Part shown: positions 35,875 to 45,605 of the stretch, one piece after another
How positions within the stretch are numbered: position 1 is the first letter of the stretch
Layout of the letters: each line of letters starts with the position of its first letter
Source: Lutibacter flavus
Lineage (GTDB): Bacteria; Bacteroidota; Bacteroidia; Flavobacteriales; Flavobacteriaceae
Assembly: GCF_900188355.1 (NCBI RefSeq)
Contig: NZ_FZNX01000003.1
Span: 255,501-319,500 of the forward strand
DNA: 64,000 nucleotides
Reading direction: 5' to 3'
Notes under the pieces: model-generated
What the model was told of the DNA's origin: nothing
Seen by the model: only the letters and a program-made list of their open reading frames with translations
Database searches by the model: none
Program-made: the position numbers and the translations under genes

Positions 35875-36746
35875 AGAGTTTATTAAATTTTCGTTATTCC
35901 ATTCTGGTTTTGTTCTATATCTTTTTAAATAACTCCACCCATCAAGATACATATGCTCAAAACACTAAAAATAACATTGTAAGATTAAATGTTACATATG
36001 TAAAAATAATGAAAGGTGACATGTTTTTTGATATCAAAGCAACTTCAAAAATCGATAAAAAAAGTGTAGGTATAGCCAACATTAACTTAGACATTTACAA
36101 TGAGATAGATAGTAGCGAATCTATTTTACTTGGTAAAACTACAACTAACCTGAATGGAGAAGGTAAATTTATTCTTGATAATATAAATGCTATTAAAACA
36201 GATTCAACAAATTTTTATAACATAAAAATATTATTTAAAGGAAATGATTCTTTTAAAAAAGCATCAAAATATTTTAGTTTTAAAAATGCCGACATTAATT
36301 CTAAATTAATTACAAAAGACAGTATTAATTATATATCTGCAACATTAATTGACAGAACAAATGATAGTCCAATTGAAGGAGAACCTCTAACAGTTCAGGT
36401 TCAACGATTATTTAAACCTTTAAAACTTGGGAAAGAATTAAATTTCACAAATGAAAATGGTTCTATTGTTGTTCCAATTGAAGAAGGAATACCCGGTGTT
36501 GATGAAATTTTAACATTTGAAATAGTTCTAACAGACCATGATGATTTTGGAACTATTAAAGCATTAATAAAAGCTCCTATTGGAATACCTATTGTTGAAG
36601 AATCAACTTTTAATGAAAGAACCATGTGGTCACCAAGAAATAAAACCCCAATATTTTTATTAATTATTCCAAATATATTAACTTTTGGAATTTGGGGGTT
36701 TATAATTTATCTAATTGTAAATCTTTTTAAAATTCAAAAAACATAA
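35871..36746 (+). CDS. Ig-like membrane-anchored subunit of the NrfCD complex (copy 2)
   Basis: This is a 291-residue paralogue of the protein at 31619. It shares the signal peptide position (ends near DTYAQ), two beta-sandwich domains, the DHDDFG motif (about 223), a TMWSPRNKTPIF segment before the single C-terminal helix, and NLFKI at the end. The pairwise identity is low outside these points, so the two copies are old duplicates with separate roles. Its stop codon lies inside a 74-bp palindrome. Confidence 0.72.
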   Translation: MKSLLNFRYSILVLFYIFLNNSTHQDTYAQNTKNNIVRLNVTYVKIMKGDMFFDIKATSKIDKKSVGIANINLDIYNEIDSSESILLGKTTTNLNGEGKFILDNINAIKTDSTNFYNIKILFKGNDSFKKASKYFSFKNADINSKLITKDSINYISATLIDRTNDSPIEGEPLTVQVQRLFKPLKLGKELNFTNENGSIVVPIEEGIPGVDEILTFEIVLTDHDDFGTIKALIKAPIGIPIVEESTFNERTMWSPRNKTPIFLLIIPNILTFGIWGFIIYLIVNLFKIQKT

Positions 36747-36810
36747 AAAATAAACCCTAAAAAAACCGAACTATAGTTCGGTTTTTTTAGGGTTTATTTT
36801 TTATGTTTTT
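36737..36810. terminator. perfect 74-bp palindrome, bidirectional terminator
   Basis: A loopless palindrome with 37-nt arms (centre at 36773/36774) combines three stems: the A/T outer run, CCCTAA/TTAGGG and CCGAACTA/TAGTTCGG. It contains the stop codon of the Ig-like subunit gene and the stop codon of hemN on the other strand. Confidence 0.88.
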
Positions 36811-38167
36811 ATATTGTCATTGAAAATACTCGAGTCTCGGGTTTATTTTCTAACAGTCTTAAATCAAAGGCCATACAAATATTTCTAACAAACATTCTTC
36901 CCTCATCTTTCACTGTTATTTTAGTATCAGAAACTTCAATTAAGCCATCATCAATAATTTCACTTAAACGCTCAACAATTTCATTTTTAATTTTATTGTC
37001 TAAACCAATTTTCCATTCAGTTTCTAAATTACACATTAAATTTAAAATGTGTTTTCTTATTATTAAATCCTGTTCAGTTAATAAATGACCTCTAAAAATT
37101 GGAATTATTCCCTTATTTACTTTTTCAGTATAATCTTCTATTGTTTTTTCATTTTGAGCAAATGCATACCACGAATCACTAATTGAAGACATTCCTAAGC
37201 CAATCATTAGTTCAGTTTTACCTGCAGTATAACCCATAAAATTACGATGTAATTTTTTAGATTCCATTGCTTTATGAAGTGAATCTGAAGGTAATGCAAA
37301 ATGATCCATTCCAATTTCTACATATCCATTATCAAAAAACAATTGTTTTCCTAATTCATACAGATGACGTTTTTCACTATCTTTTGGCAAATCATTATCA
37401 TCAAAACCCCGTTGCCCCACTCCTTTAATCCAAGGCACATGTGCATAACTGTAATAAGCTATTCTATCAGGTTTTAATTCAATGGTATTTTTTATGGTAT
37501 TTCTTATACTTTCTTCAGTTTGAAAAGGCAATCCGAAAATTAAATCGTGACTTATTGATTCATATCCAATTTTACGAGATAAATCATTTACACGCTTAAC
37601 CTGCTCAAAACTTTGAACTCTGTGAATTGCTTTTTGAACTATAGGATCGTAATCTTGAATACCAAAACTGTTTCTTCTTGAACCTAAATCATATAAAGTT
37701 TGTAATTGATCTTCTGAAGTATGGTTGGGATGGCCTTCATAACTAAAATCGAAAGTCTCAAATTTATCAGCTCTTTTAAAAATCCCGTTTATTAATTTTC
37801 TTAAATTTTCTGAAGAAAAAAATGTTGGAGTACCTCCACCTAAATGAATTTCTCTAATTTTTGGTCTTTCAACCAATAAATCACAATATAAATCCCATTC
37901 TTTTAGTACCGTTTCTATATATGGTTGTTCAACTTCATGCCTTTTTGTAATTTTTTTATGACACGCACAAAACGTACATAAACTTTCACAAAACGGAAGA
38001 TGAATATATAAGCTAATCCCCTCTACATCATTACTTTCATCAAATGATTTTTTAACTGTACGCTCCCAATCTTGTTGAGCAATTCCCTCTTTGTCCCAAA
38101 ATGGCACCGTTGGATAACTGGTATATCTTGGCCCAGGAATATTATATTTTTGAATTAAATTTGTCAT
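36809..38167 (-). CDS. hemN: oxygen-independent coproporphyrinogen III dehydrogenase
   Basis: This is a 452-residue radical SAM enzyme. The cluster motif reads CESLCTFCACHKKIT with the HemN spacing Cx3Cx2CxC, preceded by SLYIHLPF. The glycine-rich GGGTPTF and the C-terminal HemN domain are present. It decarboxylates coproporphyrinogen III without oxygen. It is the last gene of the minus-strand heme operon, 71 bp after hemE. No oxygen-dependent HemF is in the window, so this strain may rely on HemN even in air. Confidence 0.95.
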   Translation of the reverse strand: MTNLIQKYNIPGPRYTSYPTVPFWDKEGIAQQDWERTVKKSFDESNDVEGISLYIHLPFCESLCTFCACHKKITKRHEVEQPYIETVLKEWDLYCDLLVERPKIREIHLGGGTPTFFSSENLRKLINGIFKRADKFETFDFSYEGHPNHTSEDQLQTLYDLGSRRNSFGIQDYDPIVQKAIHRVQSFEQVKRVNDLSRKIGYESISHDLIFGLPFQTEESIRNTIKNTIELKPDRIAYYSYAHVPWIKGVGQRGFDDNDLPKDSEKRHLYELGKQLFFDNGYVEIGMDHFALPSDSLHKAMESKKLHRNFMGYTAGKTELMIGLGMSSISDSWYAFAQNEKTIEDYTEKVNKGIIPIFRGHLLTEQDLIIRKHILNLMCNLETEWKIGLDNKIKNEIVERLSEIIDDGLIEVSDTKITVKDEGRMFVRNICMAFDLRLLENKPETRVFSMTI

Positions 38168-38238
38168 ATTTCAAATATTTAAAACTGAGAGTCAAGCATT
38201 TAGATTTTTCTAAATACTCAATATTCAAATTAAAAAAT

Positions 38239-39270
38239 CTACTGATTATATTCTTTTACAGCATCAATAAACGCCTTGGCATTATCTAAAGGAACATGCG
38301 GTAAAATACCATGCCCAAGATTAACAATGTATTTATCTTTTCCAAATTCATCAATCATTTGATGAACCATTTTTTTAATAACTTTTGGTGGCGACAACAA
38401 TCTTACCGGATCAAAATTACCTTGCAAAGTAATTTTATTTCCAGTTAATTCTCTGGCAACTTTTGGAGAGACAGTCCAATCCACTCCTAAAGCTGAAGCA
38501 TTTGAGTTAGACATTTTTTCTAAAGCAAACCAACATCCTTTTCCAAAAGCAATTACAGGAGCATCATCTTTTAACGCTTCAATAATTTGGTTGATATATT
38601 TCCAAGAAAACTCATCATAATCTGTTGGAGATAACATTCCTCCCCAAGAATCAAAAATCTGAACAGCATTTACACCCGATTTTACTTTCTCCTTTAAATA
38701 AGCAATAGTAGTATCCGTTATTTTTTGAAGTAATGTATGTGCAGCGATTGGTTGAGTAAAACAAAATTCTTTCGCTTTGTCAAAGTTTTTAGAACCTTGT
38801 CCTTGCACACAATAACATAAAATTGTCCAAGGAGAACCTGCAAAACCAATTAAAGGTATGTCATCATTTAATAATTCTTTAGTAGCTTTAATCGCCTCCA
38901 TTACACAACCTAATTCAACAGTTACATCTGGTACAATTACATTATCCACATCTTTTTGAGAACGAATTGGATTAGGCAACCAAGGCCCAACTCCAGGTTT
39001 CATTTCAACCTCAATATTCATTGCTTGCGGAATTACTAAAATATCAGAAAACAAAATAGCAGCATCCATTCCATATCTGCGAATTGGTTGTACTGTTATT
39101 TCTGAAGCTAACTCAGGAGTTCTACAACGAGTAAAAAAGTCATACTTTTCACGAATTGCGATAAATTCAGGCAAATAACGGCCTGCTTGTCTCATCATCC
39201 AAACTGGAGGGCGCTCCAATGTTTCTCCTTTTAAGGCTCTTAAAAATAGATCGTTTTTAATTTTTGTCAT
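38239..39270 (-). CDS. hemE: uroporphyrinogen decarboxylase
   Basis: This is a 343-residue HemE of standard length. Diagnostic segments are [15 protein letters not shown] near the N-terminus, the catalytic Asp in [23 protein letters not shown] and the C-terminal NLGHGILP. It converts uroporphyrinogen III to coproporphyrinogen III. It is followed by hemN and preceded by hemL with a 2-bp gap. Confidence 0.96.
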   Translation of the reverse strand: MTKIKNDLFLRALKGETLERPPVWMMRQAGRYLPEFIAIREKYDFFTRCRTPELASEITVQPIRRYGMDAAILFSDILVIPQAMNIEVEMKPGVGPWLPNPIRSQKDVDNVIVPDVTVELGCVMEAIKATKELLNDDIPLIGFAGSPWTILCYCVQGQGSKNFDKAKEFCFTQPIAAHTLLQKITDTTIAYLKEKVKSGVNAVQIFDSWGGMLSPTDYDEFSWKYINQIIEALKDDAPVIAFGKGCWFALEKMSNSNASALGVDWTVSPKVARELTGNKITLQGNFDPVRLLSPPKVIKKMVHQMIDEFGKDKYIVNLGHGILPHVPLDNAKAFIDAVKEYNQ

Positions 39271-39272
39271 TT

Positions 39273-40571
39273 TTATTTTTTCGTTTTATTAGCAACCGCT
39301 TTCATTGCTATATTTATTGCCTCTTTAACTTTGTACATATCTCTTTTGGTCATAGCTGTTGCTAAAAACCAAGACTCAAATTGTGAAGGAGGTAAAAACA
39401 CCCCATTCTCCATCATTTTCCAAAAGAACGTTTTAAACTTATCTGTATCACTTGTTTGAGCAGTTTTAAAATCAACCACTTTTGTTTTCGTAAAAAATGG
39501 GTTAATCATTGAGCCAAATCTATTTACTTGTAAATCTATACCATTTTCTTTGGCAGCTGATTTCATTTCACGCTCTAAAAAAGCAGCCGTTTTTTCAAAA
39601 TCTTTATATGGGTCTTGCTTTTTCAATTCTTTTAAAGTTGCAATTCCACAAGCCATTGCTATTGGATTTCCAGATAAAGTTCCAGCTTGGTACATTGGTC
39701 CTAATGGAGCAACCAATTCCATAATTTCATTTCTTGCACCATAAGCTCCCACAGGAAAACCTCCACCAACAACTTTACCTAAACAAGTTATATCTGCTTC
39801 AAACCCTAATAGTTCCTGAGCTCCACCAAATTTGGATCTGAAACCTGTCATTACTTCGTCTGCAATTATTAAGACTCCACTTGCTTTTGTAAGGTCTCTT
39901 AACTCTTCAATAAATTCTTTACTAGGTTTAATTACCCCCATATTACCAGCAATTGGTTCAATTATAACTGCTGCAATATCTTTGTGTTTCGCCAAATGAG
40001 CTTCAACACTATCAATATTATTAAACTCTGCAATTAATGTATTTTTTACAGCATCATCAGGAACACCTGCACTACCTGGAATACTTAAAGTTGCTAAACC
40101 TGAGCCCGCCGCTACTAATAAAGCATCGGAATGACCATGATAACAACCTGCAAATTTTATAATTTTATTTTTTCCAGTGAATGCTCTAGCTAAACGAATT
40201 GCACTAAAAACAGCTTCAGTTCCTGAATTCACAAAACGAACTTTGTCCATTCCTGGAAAAGCATCACAAACTAATCCTGCTAAAATAATTTCCCCTTTAG
40301 TTGAAGCACCAAAAGAGTAACCTTTTTTAAGGTATTTTTTTATGGTTTTTTCAACAACACTGTTTCTATGACCTAAAATCATTGGACCATAAGATAAAAC
40401 CATATCTACATATTCATTTCCATCAACATCAAAAATTTTACTTCCTTTTGCTTTGTCAATGAAAATAGGAACCCCACCTACAGATTTAAAAGCTCTAACT
40501 GGTGAATTTACAGCACCAACTAAATGTTTTTTACCTTTAGTATATAATTCTATTGACTTTTCTAACTTCAT
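39273..40571 (-). CDS. hemL: glutamate-1-semialdehyde 2,1-aminomutase
   Basis: This is a 432-residue PLP-dependent class III aminotransferase. Seen are [16 protein letters not shown] at the N-terminus, [26 protein letters not shown] and the PLP lysine in [16 protein letters not shown]. It forms 5-aminolevulinate in the C5 pathway, consistent with hemA in the same operon. The gaps are 2 bp to hemE and 6 bp to hemB. Confidence 0.96.
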   Translation of the reverse strand: MKLEKSIELYTKGKKHLVGAVNSPVRAFKSVGGVPIFIDKAKGSKIFDVDGNEYVDMVLSYGPMILGHRNSVVEKTIKKYLKKGYSFGASTKGEIILAGLVCDAFPGMDKVRFVNSGTEAVFSAIRLARAFTGKNKIIKFAGCYHGHSDALLVAAGSGLATLSIPGSAGVPDDAVKNTLIAEFNNIDSVEAHLAKHKDIAAVIIEPIAGNMGVIKPSKEFIEELRDLTKASGVLIIADEVMTGFRSKFGGAQELLGFEADITCLGKVVGGGFPVGAYGARNEIMELVAPLGPMYQAGTLSGNPIAMACGIATLKELKKQDPYKDFEKTAAFLEREMKSAAKENGIDLQVNRFGSMINPFFTKTKVVDFKTAQTSDTDKFKTFFWKMMENGVFLPPSQFESWFLATAMTKRDMYKVKEAINIAMKAVANKTKK

Positions 40572-40577
40572 ATTAAT

Positions 40578-41546
40578 TTATTTTTTTAATAAAACTTTCG
40601 CAACATCTTTTGCAAAATAAGTAATAATAATATCTGCTCCAGCTCTTTTCATTGAAAGTAAAGCTTCCATCATAACACGCTCTTCATCAATCCAGCCATT
40701 TGCTGCGGCAGCTTTAATCATTGCATACTCACCACTTACATTATAACAAGCAATTGGACGATCAAAGTTATTTTTTAAATCTCTTATAATATCTAAATAA
40801 GATAATGCTGGTTTTACCATTAAAATATCCGCACCTTCCTGATCATCAAAAGTTGCTTCGCGTAATCCTTCATCTCTATTAGAAGGATCCATTTGATACG
40901 TTCTTCTATCTCCAAAAGTTGGAGCAGAATCGGCTGCATCTCTAAATGGTCCATAAAATGCTGAAGAATATTTTACAGCATAAGACATTATTGGAAGATT
41001 AGGAAAACCTGTGTTGTCTAACGCTTCTCTAATTGTAGAAATCATTCCATCCATCATTCCTGAAGGAGCAACCATATCAACCCCTGCTTTCGCATGAGAA
41101 ATAACTTGTTTAGCTAAATTTACTAATGTAGCATCATTATCAACATCATTGTCATGAATAATTCCACAATGTCCGTGGCTTGTATATTCACAAAAACAAA
41201 CATCCGTTATTACATATAAATCTGGATAATTCTTTTTAATAAAACGTACGGCTCTCTGCATAATTCCATTATCATTCCAAGTTTCTGAGCCAGTATCATC
41301 TTTTTCTGAAGGAATTCCAAAAAGTAATACCGCAGGAATATCTAATGCCACAACTTCATCTAATTCTTTTGAAATAGTATCTAAAGAAAAACGTTTAATT
41401 CCAGGCATTGAAACAATTTCCGTTTCAATATTCTCACCTTCTTCAATAAATAGAGGATAAATTAAATCATCAATTGTTAGTTTATTTTCTCTAACTAATC
41501 GACGAATATTTTCTGTTTTACGAAGACGTCTTGTTCTATTTATCAT
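40578..41546 (-). CDS. hemB: delta-aminolevulinic acid dehydratase (porphobilinogen synthase)
   Basis: This is a 322-residue enzyme that condenses two 5-aminolevulinates. It carries the Zn-type Cys triad in [13 protein letters not shown] and the two Schiff-base lysines in [13 protein letters not shown] (nearby) and [13 protein letters not shown]. Length and N-terminal arm ([16 protein letters not shown]) are normal. It lies in the middle of the heme operon, 11 bp from hemCD. Confidence 0.96.
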   Translation of the reverse strand: MINRTRRLRKTENIRRLVRENKLTIDDLIYPLFIEEGENIETEIVSMPGIKRFSLDTISKELDEVVALDIPAVLLFGIPSEKDDTGSETWNDNGIMQRAVRFIKKNYPDLYVITDVCFCEYTSHGHCGIIHDNDVDNDATLVNLAKQVISHAKAGVDMVAPSGMMDGMISTIREALDNTGFPNLPIMSYAVKYSSAFYGPFRDAADSAPTFGDRRTYQMDPSNRDEGLREATFDDQEGADILMVKPALSYLDIIRDLKNNFDRPIACYNVSGEYAMIKAAAANGWIDEERVMMEALLSMKRAGADIIITYFAKDVAKVLLKK

Positions 41547-41557
41547 GCTTACTATTT

Positions 41558-43144
41558 TTATTCTTGAAAATAATCATTAACTGATTTGATAACACTCTCA
41601 ACCGTTGATAATTTTGATACTACAACATTTTTAAAATGGTCTTTAGCTTTTTTCGCAGTGGTTTCACCAATACAAAAAGCTACAATTTCATTTGCTGTAT
41701 TTTCTTTTAAATAGCTTTCAACTCCAGATGGACTATAAAAAAGTATTCCTTTGTATTTATCTTCAATTAATCTTGGTGTTAATTGAGTTTGGTAGCATTC
41801 AACCTCATTTACAATAAAATAGTTGTTTAATAAAGTGGTTGGTAAATCATCCATTCTTTTATCACCACAAAAGAAAGTAACTTCTTTAGTATCTAAATTT
41901 TTCACTAAATAATCCGCTAATTTTTCCGAATTATTTTCGATATGAGTTACTTTACCAATTTTCTTTTCAATCAACCTTTTTGTTCTTCTGCCTACACAAT
42001 AAATATTTTCAAAATCAAGTTCTACCCTAGAAAAATTATTTAAAAGCGCTTCAACTGCATTTTGACTTGTAAATAGTGCATTTTTAATTGGTTTTTTTAC
42101 TATAACTCGTTTTAAACGATTATTTCTAATTGTAATAAAATCACTACTAGTTACACCTATTTTTGAAGATAAATTATTTGTTTGATCATGCGAAAGGCTT
42201 TTTGTTGAATAAACCAGTGTTGATTTTTCAATATCATGAACCTCACGCATTAATTTTTTACCACCTCTTTCTAAAATATAATTGGCACCGTATTCACCTA
42301 GATCAGTAGCATTATTTACTGGCACTTCTTTGTAAAACTCCATTTTATTTTTTCCATCTGGACTAAATAAAGTACCCTTAAATTTTATTTCTTCATCAAA
42401 AATCATTGCCAAAGCACCAATTGGAGCTGTACAACCACCTTCTAAAACACGTAAAAAATCACGTTCAATACCAACACAGGTTGCGGTTTCTTCGTGATTT
42501 ATTTCTTTACAAGCCTCTAATATATCTTCATCTTTCTCCAAAGCAGCAATCATAACGGCTCCTTGAGCAGGAGCAGGAATCATCCAATCTAATTTTATAT
42601 GCTTCTCCTTTTCTGGCAATAACTTTAACCTTTTTAATCCTGCAGCTGCAAAAATTGCTCCATCCCAATCATTATCCTCCAATTTTTGCAAACGCGTAAT
42701 TACATTTCCACGTAAACCTGTAATAGTATGATGCGGGTAACGATACAACCATTGTGCTTTTCTACGCAAACTTCCTGTTGCAATAATTGCAGCATCTTTT
42801 GTGAAAAAATTCTCGTCTTCTTTAATTACCAACACATCATTAAAATCCCCTCTTTTTAAAACTGCGGCTTGCACAATTCCTTCAGGTAATTTTGTAGGTA
42901 CATCTTTAAAAGAATGTACAGCGATATCAATTTCACCATTAAGTAAAGCAATATCCAAATTCTTGGTAAAAACACCAGTTATTCCTAATTCATAAAGAGG
43001 TTTGTCTAATACAATATCTCCAATAGAATCTATTTTAACAATTTCCGTTTTATGACCGAAATGCCCCAATTGCTCCGCAACTGTATTGGCTTGCCATAGT
43101 GCTAATTTACTAGAGCGAGTTCCAATTCTTATAATTTTATCCAT
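41558..43144 (-). CDS. hemCD: fused hydroxymethylbilane synthase / uroporphyrinogen-III synthase
   Basis: This is a 528-residue two-domain protein. Residues 1-about 300 are HemC ([17 protein letters not shown] start, Asp in [11 protein letters not shown], dipyrromethane cofactor Cys in [14 protein letters not shown]). Residues about 310-528 are HemD-like ([35 protein letters not shown]). The fusion makes hydroxymethylbilane and then closes the ring without releasing a labile intermediate. No split signature or frameshift is seen. It lies 1 bp after hemA. Confidence 0.93.
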   Translation of the reverse strand: MDKIIRIGTRSSKLALWQANTVAEQLGHFGHKTEIVKIDSIGDIVLDKPLYELGITGVFTKNLDIALLNGEIDIAVHSFKDVPTKLPEGIVQAAVLKRGDFNDVLVIKEDENFFTKDAAIIATGSLRRKAQWLYRYPHHTITGLRGNVITRLQKLEDNDWDGAIFAAAGLKRLKLLPEKEKHIKLDWMIPAPAQGAVMIAALEKDEDILEACKEINHEETATCVGIERDFLRVLEGGCTAPIGALAMIFDEEIKFKGTLFSPDGKNKMEFYKEVPVNNATDLGEYGANYILERGGKKLMREVHDIEKSTLVYSTKSLSHDQTNNLSSKIGVTSSDFITIRNNRLKRVIVKKPIKNALFTSQNAVEALLNNFSRVELDFENIYCVGRRTKRLIEKKIGKVTHIENNSEKLADYLVKNLDTKEVTFFCGDKRMDDLPTTLLNNYFIVNEVECYQTQLTPRLIEDKYKGILFYSPSGVESYLKENTANEIVAFCIGETTAKKAKDHFKNVVVSKLSTVESVIKSVNDYFQE

Positions 43145-43145
43145 T

Positions 43146-44399
43146 TTAAATTTCGGTTATTTGGGTGTTGAAAATTTTGCTTATCACATTTATACTTTGA
43201 TCAACCGAAGTCTCATCATCCTTTAAATGTTTTACAAATTGTGTAGTTATTTTTTGAATCATTCTATTAGTAACAAACTCAGCATGTTCCATATTAAAAT
43301 CTTTGATTTTTTTTGAATGAAAATCAAGTTCATCGTGCTGAATAACTTGTAATGATTCTTTTAAAGCATTTACTGCTGGTACATATTTTCTATGTGAAAT
43401 CCAATCATTAAATTCTTGTCTGTATTTTTCAATTATCTTTTCAGCTAAAGGAATTTGTTCTTTACGAGTTTCAATAGTTTTATCAGTAATTTTTGAAAGT
43501 TCATCAACATTAATTAATTGAATATCTTTCATTGTTTTAACATCAGCTGCTACATTCTCTGGCATTGATAAATCTATAATCAATAACTCTTTTCCTTCTT
43601 TTAAATTTGCCTTACTTACAGTTGGCACATTAGAACCTGTTGCAACAATTAAAACATCCGCCTTATGTATCTCATCCGTTAATTTGGAATACTCAGCAAT
43701 CTTTATATCACTATGTGATTGCTCAAAATAGGTTGCTTTTTCAAGCGTTCTATTAATTACAGTAATGTTTTTGTTTGAAGTGTATTCCAACAAGTTTTTA
43801 CAAGTATTTTTACCTATTTCACCCAAACCGAAAATAAGAATATTCTTGTCATTTAAATCTTCAACAGAATCAATTATATATTGAATAGAAGCATATGAAA
43901 CAGAAGTTGTTCCTGAACTTAACTTAGTGTTGTTCTTTACATTTTTACTTGCCTGCAGCACTAAATTCATTAATCGTTCTAAATAAGCATTTGTGGTTTC
44001 TAATTTCTTCGCTAATTTAAATGATTGCTTTAGCTGACCAACTATTTCGTAATCTCCTAGTATTTGACTATCTAAACCAGTTGCAATGTTAAATAAGTGC
44101 CTAACAGCATCATTGTTTTTATAAACATTTGAAACGCTTATAAAATCTTCTACATTACCATTTGAATATTTAACCATTAAACTAATTAACTCAAAAGGAT
44201 GTTTTGCAAAGCCCGTAATTTCAGTTCTATTACAAGTAGATAAAACAAAAATTCCATCAATCCCCTTTGCTTTCGCTTCTTTTAATAATAGTTTTTGATT
44301 CTCTTTAGTTATACTAAAAGCACCACGTACTTTTGCATCTGCTTTTTTATAACTTAAACCTACATTGTAAAATTTTGCAGGTAGATTTTCTTGACTCAT
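43146..44399 (-). CDS. hemA: glutamyl-tRNA reductase
   Basis: This is an enzyme of about 417 residues, the first committed step of the C5 heme pathway. The catalytic Cys lies in LSTCNRTEITG, followed by LGDYEIVGQLKQSF and the NADP-binding IFGLGEIGKNTC. The ATG at 44399 (MSQENLPAKFYNVG) is chosen because a full promoter (44427-44458) lies upstream of it. The longer frame from 44453 starts inside that promoter and only adds a hydrophobic extension. It is the first gene of the hemA-CD-B-L-E-N operon and a likely control point. Confidence 0.93.
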   Translation of the reverse strand: MSQENLPAKFYNVGLSYKKADAKVRGAFSITKENQKLLLKEAKAKGIDGIFVLSTCNRTEITGFAKHPFELISLMVKYSNGNVEDFISVSNVYKNNDAVRHLFNIATGLDSQILGDYEIVGQLKQSFKLAKKLETTNAYLERLMNLVLQASKNVKNNTKLSSGTTSVSYASIQYIIDSVEDLNDKNILIFGLGEIGKNTCKNLLEYTSNKNITVINRTLEKATYFEQSHSDIKIAEYSKLTDEIHKADVLIVATGSNVPTVSKANLKEGKELLIIDLSMPENVAADVKTMKDIQLINVDELSKITDKTIETRKEQIPLAEKIIEKYRQEFNDWISHRKYVPAVNALKESLQVIQHDELDFHSKKIKDFNMEHAEFVTNRMIQKITTQFVKHLKDDETSVDQSINVISKIFNTQITEI

Positions 44400-44426
44400 A
44401 AAATTAGTATTACCAATAAGTATCGA

Positions 44427-44458
44427 CAAAAGTACAACTATATTTTTGCTCAAAACAA
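44427..44458 (-). promoter_or_regulatory. hemA promoter (-33 TTG, -7 TACTTTTG)
   Basis: On the minus strand, TTG (44456-44458) stands 21 bp before TACTTTTG (44427-44434), a full Bacteroidota promoter. The expected transcript starts about 20 bp before the hemA ATG at 44399. Confidence 0.65.
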
Positions 44459-44489
44459 CGACATAAGTACTTTTATTGTCGGCATAAGT
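44459..44489. promoter_or_regulatory. direct repeat of AraC-site type upstream of hemA
   Basis: CGACATAAGT (44459-44468) and CGGCATAAGT (44480-44489) are direct repeats 21 bp apart, two helical turns. They sit immediately upstream of the hemA -33 element and between hemA and the divergent AraC-type gene. Confidence 0.45.
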
Positions 44490-44541
44490 TATTTATCATA
44501 ATTTAGAATATTTCTAAATAAGCTATTTTTTAAATAAATTA

Positions 44542-44588
44542 TGACAAAAGTCAGTAAATCCAAGGGCTTAAAACTATGACATATGTCA
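44542..44588. promoter_or_regulatory. paired TGAC-N4-GTCA palindromes
   Basis: Two copies, TGACAAAAGTCA (44542-44553) and TGACATATGTCA (44577-44588), are spaced 35 bp centre to centre. The second is inside a perfect 16-bp palindrome. They resemble CRP/FNR-superfamily sites and precede the AraC-type gene, whose -7 box TACTTTTG is at 44633-44640. Confidence 0.45.
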
Positions 44589-44674
44589 TATTATTTGAAC
44601 AAAAAAAAATTATATTCTATTTATATTTATTGTACTTTTGTAAATGTTTTAACGATAATTCATAAAAATACCTT

Positions 44675-45568
44675 ATGAAATCCAATTTAGATAATTACAA
44701 ATATGTCGACAAAAGTACTAACATTCTTTTTAATGAAGCAAACACTTTTAAAGTATTTTATTTCAATAACTTATCAGACGAAACGCAATTTCTTAAGCAA
44801 CCTTTAACAAATAATTACATACAATTATTTTTTTGCACTAATCAAGATTGCACTGTTGCATTTAATTTTGAACATTGTTCTATAAACTTATCCGCAGGCA
44901 ATTCAAGTATGGTTTATTTTAAAGATGAAAAAATGGATATTCTTTTTAAAATACCAGAAAAAGCTGAATTAATTACCATTTTAATTTCAATAGAATATTT
45001 TCATTCCTTGTTTTCTATAGAAGGAAATTTTTTATTTAACTTCAGTAGTTTTAAAACTGGAAAACCCATAATAGAACCAAAAGAAATAAGTTCATCTATT
45101 AAATTAATTTTAAACCAATTAATTACAAAACAAACAAATCAAAGCCTTAGACCTATTTTTATAAAAGGTAAAGTTTATGAATTATTGAGTTATTATTTTA
45201 GTACTACTTCTGAAAATGAGACTGAACATTGCCCTTACATTGCAAGTGAAGAAACAGTAAGTAAAATAAAACACGCTAAAGATATTATTATTGAAGAAAT
45301 GATAAATCCTCCTTCTCTAGATGAATTAGCAAAAGAAATTGGACTTAATATTAAAAAATTAAAAACAGATTTTAAAGAGTTTTATGGCGTTCCTGTATTT
45401 ACATTTTTATTAAATTATAAAATGGAATTGGCCAAAAAATTATTACAAGAACAACAATTAAATGTAAATGAAATAGCATCTCAGTTGGGATACAGCACAT
45501 CAAGTCATTTTATTGCGGCATTTAAAAGAAAATATAAAATTACACCAAAACAATTTGCAAAATCATAA
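44675..45568 (+). CDS. AraC family transcriptional regulator, likely heme or iron control
   Basis: This is a 297-residue protein: an N-terminal beta-rich sensing domain (about 1-190) and a C-terminal AraC DNA-binding domain with two helix-turn-helix units (SLDELAKEIGLNIKKLKTDFKE and LNVNEIASQLGYSTSSHFIAAFKRKY, followed by ITPKQF). It is located between hemA (divergent) and hemH (37 bp downstream), an order seen in Flavobacteria, so it probably controls heme synthesis. It is PchR-like in layout, but the ligand is unknown. A direct repeat typical of AraC proteins lies in front of hemA. Confidence 0.85.
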   Translation: MKSNLDNYKYVDKSTNILFNEANTFKVFYFNNLSDETQFLKQPLTNNYIQLFFCTNQDCTVAFNFEHCSINLSAGNSSMVYFKDEKMDILFKIPEKAELITILISIEYFHSLFSIEGNFLFNFSSFKTGKPIIEPKEISSSIKLILNQLITKQTNQSLRPIFIKGKVYELLSYYFSTTSENETEHCPYIASEETVSKIKHAKDIIIEEMINPPSLDELAKEIGLNIKKLKTDFKEFYGVPVFTFLLNYKMELAKKLLQEQQLNVNEIASQLGYSTSSHFIAAFKRKYKITPKQFAKS

Positions 45569-45605
45569 ATTTGAAATTAGCATATTACAAAAATAAAATT
45601 AAGAA

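Noticed and set aside
26540-36746. NrfCD region as a nitrite, polysulfide, tetrathionate or DMSO reductase
   Set aside because: No MopB catalytic subunit, no NrfA-type pentaheme with a CxxCK motif, and no Rieske or other terminal reductase is encoded, so a named reductase cannot be assigned.
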